A stretch of DNA of 64,000 nt from Allomyces arbusculus (taxonomy: Eukaryota > Blastocladiomycota > Blastocladiomycetes > Blastocladiales > Blastocladiaceae). The stretch is from assembly GCA_027604705.1 (NCBI GenBank), contig JADHYV010000005.1, positions 186,001 to 250,000 of the forward strand. Direction: 5' to 3'. The translations under genes and the position numbers were made by a program. The notes beneath the pieces are model-generated. The model was not told the DNA's origin and ran no database searches. It saw only the letters and a list, made by a program, of their open reading frames with translations. Of this stretch, positions 51,851-61,160 are shown piece after piece (positions within the stretch are counted from its first letter, which is position 1; every line of letters starts with the position of its first letter).

Positions 51851-53040
51851 GGTGATGGTGGTGGTGCGGGGAGCGAGAGTGGCGGGTGGCCGAGCGAGAG
51901 TGGGTACGGTTCGAGCTTGGTTGCGAATCTGCCAAGCGCACAGAGCGAAGCAAGCAGAAGAGGGAGAGGTGGTCGGTGTAGGGTCAGTCGACGTGAAGAA
52001 TTGATGGTCTTCCAGGGTTGCCTTCCACGACATCGATCGGCTCACAAAGAACCATAGCAATTATCGACGGACTGGCATGTTGATTATCTTATGCTCTGGG
52101 ACAGCACTCCAGGGCAGGGGTTTTCTTCCAGGGCCTCAACAAAGTCGGCCAGACATGGTACGAACCAGGAAGAACGGTCTTGCAACCAACCGGTTCATCC
52201 GCGCACGAAAAAAGAAAGGTATGCGGATGGTAATGCAGCACCAGTTGCACCAAGTCGCGGCGCGAAAAGTCGGATCGATTTGCGTCTGCAATGTGCGGCC
52301 AAGCAGGAAAGCTGCAGCAACGACGGCAACGGAGCCTTCTCATGGCTGACTGCGAGGCTGCCACGATTGTCTGACTGACTTGACGTCATGATGTTTATCG
52401 GTGCTGTGAATATAAAATGGAAGACGCGAGCAGAACCTCCACACGCTACCGTGTCTACCGCCAATGTTAGTGGATTTTGGAGTTTTGGTCTGGGGGTTGA
52501 TTTTCCTTGGTAATGCCTCTCCAAAACGCCTGAGGTATGTGTACCGCTCGCACGGATTGACATGGTCCACGCCAATTTCCCAGAGCCCAAGGAAGGGACG
52601 TTTCGACAATCTCACATTTCTCCCGCCAGTACTTTCATGCTGTTGATTGGCCTCTCCCAATCATCCACCATGGCATGTGGCCTTAGGGATGGCAATGCGG
52701 CTGCCTCATCTGTCTTGGTTCCAGTGCCAGACACATTTGCAACAGCTGCAATCATTGTGAACAGCATGAAGCTGTGATCGCTCCGCGTTCACATCACCTC
52801 ATGCGACAACACTGTTATTTAGATTCCTGGGAAACATCAGTGCGGCAGCAAAAGTATCAGCTCCAGTGCTGGAGGGCCCACGGTTCATGCTTTGGACTTG
52901 CTCAAAATTCTTACTCAAGCGACTTGTGTGACAACACCGTCAGATTATTTTGATGAATGGTTAGAATAGACTTTCACAAATCCAAACTTGCCCTGCAATG
53001 GCCAACCATCATACTTCGATTTCTACTCAAACTACTCAAT
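51851..53040. other. Intergenic region of ~1.2 kb, no gene seen
   Basis: The part near 51851-52060 is likely the acetyltransferase promoter. The rest is moderately AT-rich and holds no recognisable gene. A TATAAA-like stretch near 52409 has no plausible downstream start. Confidence 0.4.
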
Positions 53041-54672
53041 TCATAGTTCACCCTCTGGCACGTCAACGAGATCCGGAATTGCATCCGCGTCCATCACAGG
53101 CAAGAAATCGAGGAACTCAGCATAGATCGGAAGAAGCTCGAGGTTTGCGGCTGCAAACTCAAACAGCGGGTTGTTGGGCGCGGCAAGGGCAAGTGGGGCA
53201 TGACCAGCAATTCCCGGAGTCTCAGTCGCAACCATCGTCGTCGTCGGCATTGGAGCATCGGGCGGAGCCATGGACACGGTCCGCGGCTGGATTAGCTCAT
53301 AAATGGCAGGGGAAACCATGAACAAATCTGCTTGGTCCGCCATGTCTTCCACAATCATGTCAGACTTTGACCGCGTCTCGTCAGAGCCAATGGCCTTGAG
53401 CTGCTCCTTGGACAGATTGACCGCTGCCTGGACGCCCGTTTGATCCAGCATGGACGCTGGCGTTGCAGCTATCGGTGGTGTGTCGTCCTTGGCGGCCGAC
53501 TTGACCGCGCGATCAGTATCGCCGCGTTCTAGCGTCAAGGCCTCGAGCTTGCCCACAAGACCAGACGCCTGCTTGACTCCAAGTTGCGCCTCGGCGGTAT
53601 CAGGTGCAGCGGTTGGGCTCCCATGCCACTATGTTTTTGGGATCGCTTTAGCTCATCAATGATTGGAAGAGTCTCGGGAAGTACGGGTGGAAACTAAGAT
53701 ACGTACACGCTCCTCCTCAGTGCTCGAGATGCGATCTTAACGAGTCGCAGGAGCAGCAGCCACGGCCAAGGGCCAGCAGCAAACCCAGATCGCGAAGCTG
53801 CCACTGCTCGCAAATCTGCTTGGCTATGTCGAGCATGGAGCCCTCTTCTTGACCGACCACCTCAATAGCGCCCTCGTTTCGAATCACGCGCGCAATATAG
53901 TCCGGGATACCGAGCGTAATCGACATTGGTTCCTTGCCGTGAGTGCACCGGCAGTCCCCATCTCATCAGCGCCCAAACACGCAACGAGCTGCACAGCACC
54001 CTTGAGGATCTCAATGGCCGCAAAACGAACGGTCAACGCCGCCTTGACGAGGACGAGCAATGACTCGGCCGGAATTATGGACTGCTCGAGCAACAACTCG
54101 GGTGCCCACAAATCGACCTTGGCCGCGTTGAGCAGGTCGCTGATGAGTGTCAGCATCATTACAACTGTCGATCTTCATGGCCAGGATCTTGGCAGCGAGC
54201 GAAGCCAAACTAAACTGGCCCAGCGAGCTCAATGAAAGCGGCGCCATTGACTCGTCTCGCATTCCGAGAGGGCTAGAGAAGGGCGAAGTACTGGCGCGAG
54301 CAAGCCTGTGCGCCTCGATTGCGATCAGACGCTGCTGCAACTCGGTCGTGATCTCGACCAAACGCGGTCCAAGGGCGACGAGCGCCGCCAAAACGCTCGC
54401 GTCCGAGTTTGCCGTGGCCAAGGCATCGTCAGTGACAGTCGCGACGCGCGCCGGGCCAATGATAAACGGGTCGGCAAATGACTCCGTGAGCACGGCACGC
54501 AGATGTGCCCCAAGAGACGTGCAAGAACGCAGGTCGGAACGTTGGGATTGGCCAAGCGGCGCGCGTTGGCTGGATAATCACGCACAAAGCGGTCCACGGC
54601 GGCCGCGAGTTGTGCAAGGCCCGCATCAACGGCGTCAAAAGCGGGATCGAATCCCTGCTTCTTAGGGTTCAT
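53041..54672 (-). CDS. Orphan multi-exon protein, helical with acidic C-terminus
   Basis: I do not recognise the family. Coding segments on the minus strand are joined by plausible introns. One segment (LTESFADPFIIGPARVATVT to LSSLG) splices at about 54211/54136 into DLLNAAKVDLWAPELLLEQS, then to EPMSITLGIPDYIARVIRNE via a 53-nt intron, then to STEEER, and finally to a C-terminal exon with LVGKLEALTLERGD ending in DAIPDLVDVPEGEL. An upstream frame starts MNPKKQGFDPAFDAVDAGLA at 54672, but its junction with the next segment is unresolved. Predicted structure is mostly alpha-helical, with Leu/Ala-rich amphipathic segments and a Pro/Thr/acidic tail. No motif indicates function. The frame changes could alternatively mean decay, but matching donor, branch and acceptor signals favour a real spliced gene. 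Confidence 0.55.
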
Positions 54673-55817
54673 TGTCGTTGAGCCGCAACAAGGGCGTGCT
54701 GGTTCGTATGCGCGAGAGGAGCGACTCGGTTTGTATTGCTCATTTGATGTTCAAAGCGTGCAAACGTTGCGCGCAACAGAGAGCGGGGCCCGGTTGCCTG
54801 CTTCCAAGTCACTCTACCGTCAGCATCGAAGAACAATTCGCCTGACTGTGCTTGTGCTCCCTGGAAGATATGTGACGAGGTATTATAACGAATAGCAGCG
54901 CATCGTTCATGGGGCTCCCCTCATGAATCTGGACAGCTGGCCTGGCCTCGTTGATGCTTGACTCTGAACCTGAGACAGACGTTGGTGACACTTGTAACCG
55001 CAAAGGCTCATCGTGGAGCCGGAGCGAGAAACAAATGGTTTGCTAGTTCAGTGTGTGCGCCTCGTCCATACTTCCAACTGACCTCTCGCATCATCTGCTC
55101 TGGTACGTACTTGGCATTGGAACTGTGTGTTTCTGCAGCCATATGATTTCGGTTTGGGATTGGTGCACAATTCAAACCAAGTGCCAGAAATGGAGGCAAC
55201 AAAATTAGTCATCTCAGCGCCAGAGTGTGACTTCGATGGCCCCGGGTGCTGAGCATTTAAACTTGATCAACGACCGCTCAATCAGCATCCACAGAAGTTG
55301 TTGACCTGTCCTCGAGCTCTGGAACATCCTCGCCCTCCACCAGCTGCTGTCCCAGAGGAGCCGAGAGCAAGGGAGGTCGCCCCAAGCTCAAGCTGGGTCG
55401 TGCCTGATGGGTGCATGGTGAAGGTGCAGCCCCGCTTTGATCAATTAGTAGTAAGTTTATGTGCAAACGCGCTGCAATCACGTATGGCACAAACGTCAAG
55501 GGAGTTAAAACAGCGCCCTCAAGAGTGGAACGGAGGGCAATCTCTCCCTGACACCAAGCTCAACAGAGAGCCTTACGACCATGATCCAAAAACTGTCGAA
55601 AGAAAACATGCAACATTACATCTGCGCATACTGACGACCGCGCGCGGCCCACGACCTAGCATCGGGCCCCACGCACGAGTCGGGAATACTGAACAAATCC
55701 GCAATCGCCAGCGGCTCGGTGGCGGGTACCGAACAGAGCTCCCGACGCCCAACCGACACACCGACTCTCCCGCAAAGCAAACGGTTTCGCGGCCAAACCA
55801 CTCACCAACCAGCCCCC
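54673..55817. other. Intergenic region of ~1.1 kb
   Basis: No supported gene. The part adjoining 54673 is likely the orphan gene promoter and the part near 55600-55817 the 3' end of HMG-CoA synthase. A minus-strand frame at 55278-55499 ends with an acidic tail but lacks any domain. Confidence 0.4.
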
Positions 55818-57568
55818 TTATGCCTTCTTGGCCGCCGTCGGCTCCTTGCGCGCGTATGTGCGGCGGAACTTGGCGTCGATCTCGGTCAAGTAGTAGGTGC
55901 CATCCCAGAGCGCGTCGGTGAGATCGCCCGTGGGCTTGTAGTCCTTGGCGTTGTGCACCTTTTCGCGCAGCTCCATGTGCTTCTCGAAGACGGCGGGCGA
56001 CTGGACCGTGCGCTGCGCGAGCCGGTTGCGCAGATCGACCGTCTTGGTGATGTGCTCGAGCGACCCGGCGACGCGCAGCGAGAACATGGACGAGGCGAGA
56101 CCCGACCCGTACGAGAACATCAGGATACGCTTGCCCTTGAGTTCAGCCTCGGGCGTGACCTCGAGCAGCGACAGAAGAGACCCGTAGAGCGACGCGCAGT
56201 ACATGTTGCCAATCATCTTGCAGGTAAGGAGCGACGGCTCGGTGCGGGTCGCGAAAAAGTTGTTCGACACACCCACAAACGCCTTTTCCACGTCCTTGTC
56301 AAGGTAGGACGTCTCGAGCTTGGTCGCCTGCATGGCCGCGGGCACCGATGCAAACTGCGGCGCGTTCGGGAACCGCAGGTAGTCGTTCAGGAACAGGCGG
56401 CCAGCTGCCTTTTGCACGATCTTGGCGTAGGGCGAGTGGAAGCACGCGTAGTCGGCAAATTCGGTCAACGGCAGTGCCGACTTGGTATGCGCGAGCACCT
56501 TGGCCGTGTAGTGCTGGTAGCACTTGTCTACGGCGCGCATGTAGCACACGACCGTCTGCGGCCCGTCGACGACCGGGAACTCGGACGAGAGGTTGGGCTT
56601 GTAGAAGTCGTAGACGTTCTCCATGTGCGTGCCGCGCAGACCACGCTCCATGACGAGCGGCGCGTTCGGACCGACCAGCATTGCGACCGCACCGACACCC
56701 GACGTCGGGCGAGCGGGGCCCGATGCGTAAATGGCAATGTCGCCCGCGACCACGAGCGCGTACCGTCCGTCCCAGTAGGACGACTCGATCCACTGGACCG
56801 CGTTGAAGAGTGCCGAGGTGCCGCCGTAGCACGCGTTGGTCGTGGAAATCCCTTCAATCTCCGTGTTGCCATGCGCCGCAAACAGGTCCATCAGGTGCGT
56901 CTTGACCGACTTGGACTTGTCGATCACCGTCTCCGTCCCGACCTCGAGCCGGCCAATGTCCTTGTACGAAATGTTATACTTCTCCATGATGTTGCGCACA
57001 ACTATTCGCGTTTAAACGGTCAGCATCAACAGTTTCGCGCACGCGCGACCGCAAATCAGCAGGCAATGCAAAAAAAACGCACCGGTCAACGCAATCGAGT
57101 TGATGTCCTCGCGGTCGTCAATGAAGCCCATTTGCGTCTGGCCCAGGCCGATCGTGTACTTGCCGGCCGAGACGCCATCGTGCTTCTCTGCAATCATTTT
57201 CAGGACGAAAGCGCCAGAGGTCAATTTTCGTCTGTTCGCGAGTGATCTAGGTTGGAAAATCCAGTCCTCGCGCAACGTACCGAGCGCCGACTGCTCAATG
57301 CACTATTGTTATTGTCGTCGAAGGGTCGGTGAACAGGCGTAGTGCCCATCGCGACAGGGATCATAGTCAGTCTTGGTTCGAAGCGCGACAAAACAAACGA
57401 ACACAGCAGATCCTGTGGCCATTCGTTCTTTCATGATCAAAGGCGCAGGGCAGGAGCACGTACGCGGCGCGGGAAGTAAATGTCCATGGCGAGGATGCCG
57501 ATATTGGCCGGGTACCGGTTCGCGTCGACGGCGGCCGTGACGTTGGCGTAGGCGGGAGGGACGGCCAT
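55818..57568 (-). CDS. ERG13: Hydroxymethylglutaryl-CoA synthase
   Basis: Four exons (57568-57464, 57302-57281, 57187-57083, 57001-55818) give 471 residues, near the usual fungal length. It condenses acetyl-CoA with acetoacetyl-CoA to HMG-CoA, the committed entry to the mevalonate pathway. Conserved blocks run in order: [72 protein letters not shown] with the catalytic Cys, [12 protein letters not shown]-like [30 protein letters not shown] with the active-site His, and [13 protein letters not shown]. Exon 2 is only 22 nt and is needed to restore the family sequence. A downstream sterol-pathway gene (ERG25) lies 44 kb away, so there is no clustering. Confidence 0.93.
57281..57302 (-). other. 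ERG13: 22-nt microexon of HMG-CoA synthase
   Basis: It encodes the residues CIEQSAL plus one base of the next Glu codon. It is flanked by an acceptor (AATAG) and a GTACGT donor. Without it, exon 1 (ending DIYFPRR) cannot join [12 protein letters not shown] in frame with the family consensus. Confidence 0.75.
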
Positions 57569-58567
57569 GGTGATGGTAATGCTGGTGGTGGTGGCCGTGC
57601 GTGGGCGAGCTGCAACTTGCTGGTGGGTGCTGATCCAAGGCGTCCGTGCACGAGAGCGCGGGCGCGGGCAGGGGAGCGAGGAGGAGAAAGTGAGGGTCGA
57701 CGACGGGGGGGGGGGGGGGGGGGTTCAGTCGGTCGAGGGAGAGAGAATGGAATGGGCCAGGGGCGACGGCCGTGGGATGCTGGCCTGAGCCCTGTGGTCG
57801 TGCACGGCCGCGCTGAAGTCAGCCTGGCGGCGCGCCGAGCAATCCGTCGCAACGGCACACAAACTCGCCCAATCCCAACTGGGAACCCTCGATAGAATGC
57901 ACGGCGCGCGCGGTGGCGAGACGCGTGCAAAGGCCGGCGTCGACACGTCGCCCCACACGTCTCGCGGGCCCAAACTGTGTTTGCCCGCCTCGGTCGTCGA
58001 CATGCTACAAGATCACTTTTGGTGATCATTCCACCCTTTCTCGCGACCACCGCAACCACTGCCCCTGAACAGTGAGGGACGCGCACGCTCAGCACGTCCT
58101 CGTCGCGTTTGTCCCGCTCTTTTCATGGTGAATGGGGCCACGACGATGGCGAAGGGCACCGAAGGGCCGGACGACGGTCGTCCTGTGCCATGAAAGGTTC
58201 ACTTCTGGCGTTTGATGCATGTTTGCACCGTCTGCAACCAGGACCTGTCTGATCTATCAACGTGTGACGCAAGTCACGCTACTAATCAAAGCCACCGCTG
58301 CGCCCAGTGGCTGCAGCAAGCTCACCTTGCCAGGAAATGTCCTCGTGCTGCACATGAATCGCGTTACCTAAGCCGCAGGTTGATCCTGGCATGCTTGGCG
58401 CGGTGGCGAAACCAGGAAACGAAAACTGGAAGCGTATTTAACAAAATCGATTTACGAGATGCAGAAAACTACTTTACAAGATGCTTCCCTTCTTTTCAGC
58501 TTTTCTCCTGATCGCGACGACCTCCTCAACGACAAAGACGCGACAAAGGCGCGACGCGTCGCGTGCC
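57569..58567. other. Intergenic region with poly-G tract
   Basis: About 1 kb between two minus-strand genes; it should hold the HMG-CoA synthase promoter and the Abp1 3' UTR. A run of 19 G lies at 57705-57723. No gene is supported. Confidence 0.4.
57705..57723 (+). repeat. Poly-G tract (19 G)
   Basis: An uninterrupted G run about 140 bp upstream of the HMG-CoA synthase start (poly-C on the coding strand). It could form a G-rich structure or be a length-variable mononucleotide repeat. Confidence 0.9.
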
Positions 58568-60543
58568 TTAGACTGCGACCGTCCGCACGAAATTGGCCGG
58601 GAAGAAACCGGTCTTGTCGCTACCAAACACGCGCCCTTGCCACCATTCGTCATCCACGGGGGCCACATCCACGAGCAACTGGCCCGCGGCAAACGACACT
58701 TCCTCCGCCTCGTCCGCCGCCGCATAATCGTACTCGGCGACCACCACCGCGTCGGGACTCGCGGCCTTGATCAAGATCTCGGCCACGGGCTCGACATAGT
58801 TGGACGGGCACATGCCGCGCACCGGGTTCCCATCGGCGCCGGGCGCCGCAGACTCGACGACCCACCACCCGTCGAGCATTTGCACGGCGTAGACGGCGTC
58901 GCCCACAGCCAGGGGGATCTCGGTCGCGTCCTCGGGCTCCCACGCGTGGACGGCAACGTACATGTTGCCGACGGTCCGGTCGAGGTCGGCGTCGTCAGTC
59001 GCGGCAACCGAGGGTTCCGGCTCGGGTTCCACGATCGGCTCGGGCTCAGGGGTCGGCGCGGGTTCCTCGTTCATGACTGTGCGGTTGCGCGGCGGGAGAC
59101 GCGGTGGGAGAGCGGGTGGGGCTGGGGGTGCGGGGGCTTCCACTTCAGGCTCGGGTTCCACGATCGGCTCCGGTTCAACAATGGGCTCTGGTTCGACGAC
59201 GGGCTCGGGTTCGACAACCTCAGGCTCTGGCTCGGGTTCCGGTTCCGCGACAGGCTCGGGCTCGACAACTGGTTCCGGCTCGGGCTCGGGCTCAGGTTCA
59301 GGGACGACAGGCGCCGGCGGTGGGGGCGGCGGGCGCACCGCCGCTGCAGCAGCCGGGGACGGAACCACCGGCGGTGGACGCGCCGCAAGCGCCGGTGCCG
59401 CCGGTGCCGCCGTCGCAGCGCCAAACGACCCGCCCGTAAACGTCGCGCGCGCGAACCGCGGCGACCCGGCGGGACTCCCGCCCGACTTGGGCGTGCCCGC
59501 ATTCGACCCACTGCCACCAGTCGAAAGCGCGGCAAACCGGGCGCGAATCGACGAGACACTCCCTGACGTCGGCAGCGCTGCCGTCTCCTCGACCTCGACG
59601 TGCTCGCGCGACCGGTACCGACGCGACGCGGCAAACTCGGCCTCTTCGCGCTCCTGCCGCGCGCGAATCATCGCGGCGAGTTCCGACTCGCGGTCAGACT
59701 TTTCGTCGGCCGAGGCGGCAGCGACTTCGTTGGCGGCGGCGGCCGCGGGGGAGGGGGTGAACTGTGGCGCCGCGACCGACCGGGTGGTGGGCGCGGAGGA
59801 GCCCGTGTTGGACGCGAACGCGGCGGCCGACGGCATGAACCGTGCGGTCGACGCGGGCGTCGTCGACGAGGACCACGACTTGGTCACGGTCACAGCGGGC
59901 TTGACGGCAGGCGCGGGCGCGGGACCGCGCGTAACTGCCGGCGCCGTGTGCGTTGGCGACACCACCGTCGTCACGGTACGCGCAGCCGGTGCGGCGGGGC
60001 GCGGCGGGCGCACGACGGGGGCCGGAGCAGCAGCAGCGCGTCCGCTATCGTGGAACGAGTAGTTGGCGCCGGTCGAGTCCTCGACCTTCTTCAAGATGGT
60101 CGCGGGCTCGACGTCCGACTCGTCGCGCGCCATGATGCGAATGTTGTACCCCGAGAAGAAGGCGTCGGCATCGGAAATGTGCCGCGGGAAATGGGCCTTG
60201 CGGAGTGCGGGTACGCCTTCGCCGCACCAGCAGATCAGGACGAGCTTGGGCAGCCGCGAGTTGGGGTCGGTCACGCGCACGTAGGCAAACTGCTCTTGGC
60301 CGTCGTTGAAGGCGTCGGCGAGCGCGTCGAGGTCCTCGTCTGTACGGCAGCAGCGCGTCAGTCGTGGCCAATTATGGTACTGGCTCCAATGGCGAGCTCA
60401 AGCGCACCATCGTTGACTTCCACGAGCTTGACCTCGCCCGACGCAATCACGTTGGTGACGAGCCAGGCCGCGCGGCCGGAGCGCACGCGTGCGAGAGCAT
60501 CGACGAGCGCGGCACGGTCGGAAAAGAAGCTGAGCGGGGCCAT
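58568..60543 (-). CDS. ABP1: Abp1/drebrin-like actin-binding protein (ADF-H plus two SH3 domains)
   Basis: Two exons (60543-60381 and 60339-58568) give 644 residues. Residues 1-130 form an ADF-homology domain ([17 protein letters not shown] at the start, later [20 protein letters not shown] and [16 protein letters not shown]). A disordered middle contains an RxxREEAEF-type helix and a long Pro-Glu repeat ([11 protein letters not shown] pattern, ~390-470). Two C-terminal SH3 domains follow: one with DGWWVVES and CPSNYVEPV, and one with [28 protein letters not shown] and FPANFVRTV. The domain set matches yeast Abp1, which links Arp2/3-driven actin patches to endocytosis. The single intron is only 41 nt, the shortest in the window, and is required for an unbroken ADF-H fold. 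Confidence 0.92.
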
Positions 60544-61160
60544 TCGTGTGTTTCCAGGAATCTGCTCGGTTCGTTGATGTTGAGAGATGGTCGTATCGTT
60601 GCTTGCAGCACGAAATGCTGGGGAGCTCCTGCTTGAAATACGGATCCAAACGAGCGTCGGGCAACAGGTCGTGGGCGTTGTCCACCACGTCAAGGATGGC
60701 TGCTGGGGCTGGCGTCGTGTGTCTTGCTGTCGGTTGGTTGGCGTCGGTCGCGACGGTCAGCGTTGGCAGAGGCCAAGTGGCGCGAAACGGCGTTGCGGCT
60801 TGGCGCCAGGGAGCCAAGAAGTGCAGGTGCAAATCGTGACTTGCATGCGACGCCCTGCCAGCGTCTCGCTCTGCATTTGTCTCTCGCTTTTGAGTAACTA
60901 TCAAAATGATCTGCACGACGACGGAGCGCACGAAACGCGTGCTCGGGCCGGCAACAACTTTCTGCACTTTGATTCCTGCGCATCGAGGACCATTCAAGGC
61001 GGCCGAACCAGCCGATCCGCGCGGCCTTGCCGACGCCAGCTGCTGACTTTGGCTGAATTCGCAACATGCCTCCTCGAGTACTGTGACACGGCACCCGCAA
61101 TCCGCACGCCAAACGTGCCCATCGCCCACGTCGAAAATATCCCCAGCAACACTCTCCACC
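60544..61160. other. Divergent promoter region (Abp1 / long C-terminal gene)
   Basis: About 620 bp between divergent start codons, presumably with both promoters. No other feature is seen. Confidence 0.4.

Noticed and set aside
53884-54493. Initial impression that the 53-54.7 kb gene is a frameshifted pseudogene.
   Set aside because: Introns of 76 and 53 nt with matching phases and a CTGAC-like branch site explain most of the frame changes; only the 5' junction stays open.
55278-55499. Minus-strand frame ending in an acidic tail (EGEDVPELED), superficially like the end of nascent-polypeptide-associated complex beta.
   Set aside because: No NAC domain precedes it and the similarity is limited to a few acidic residues.
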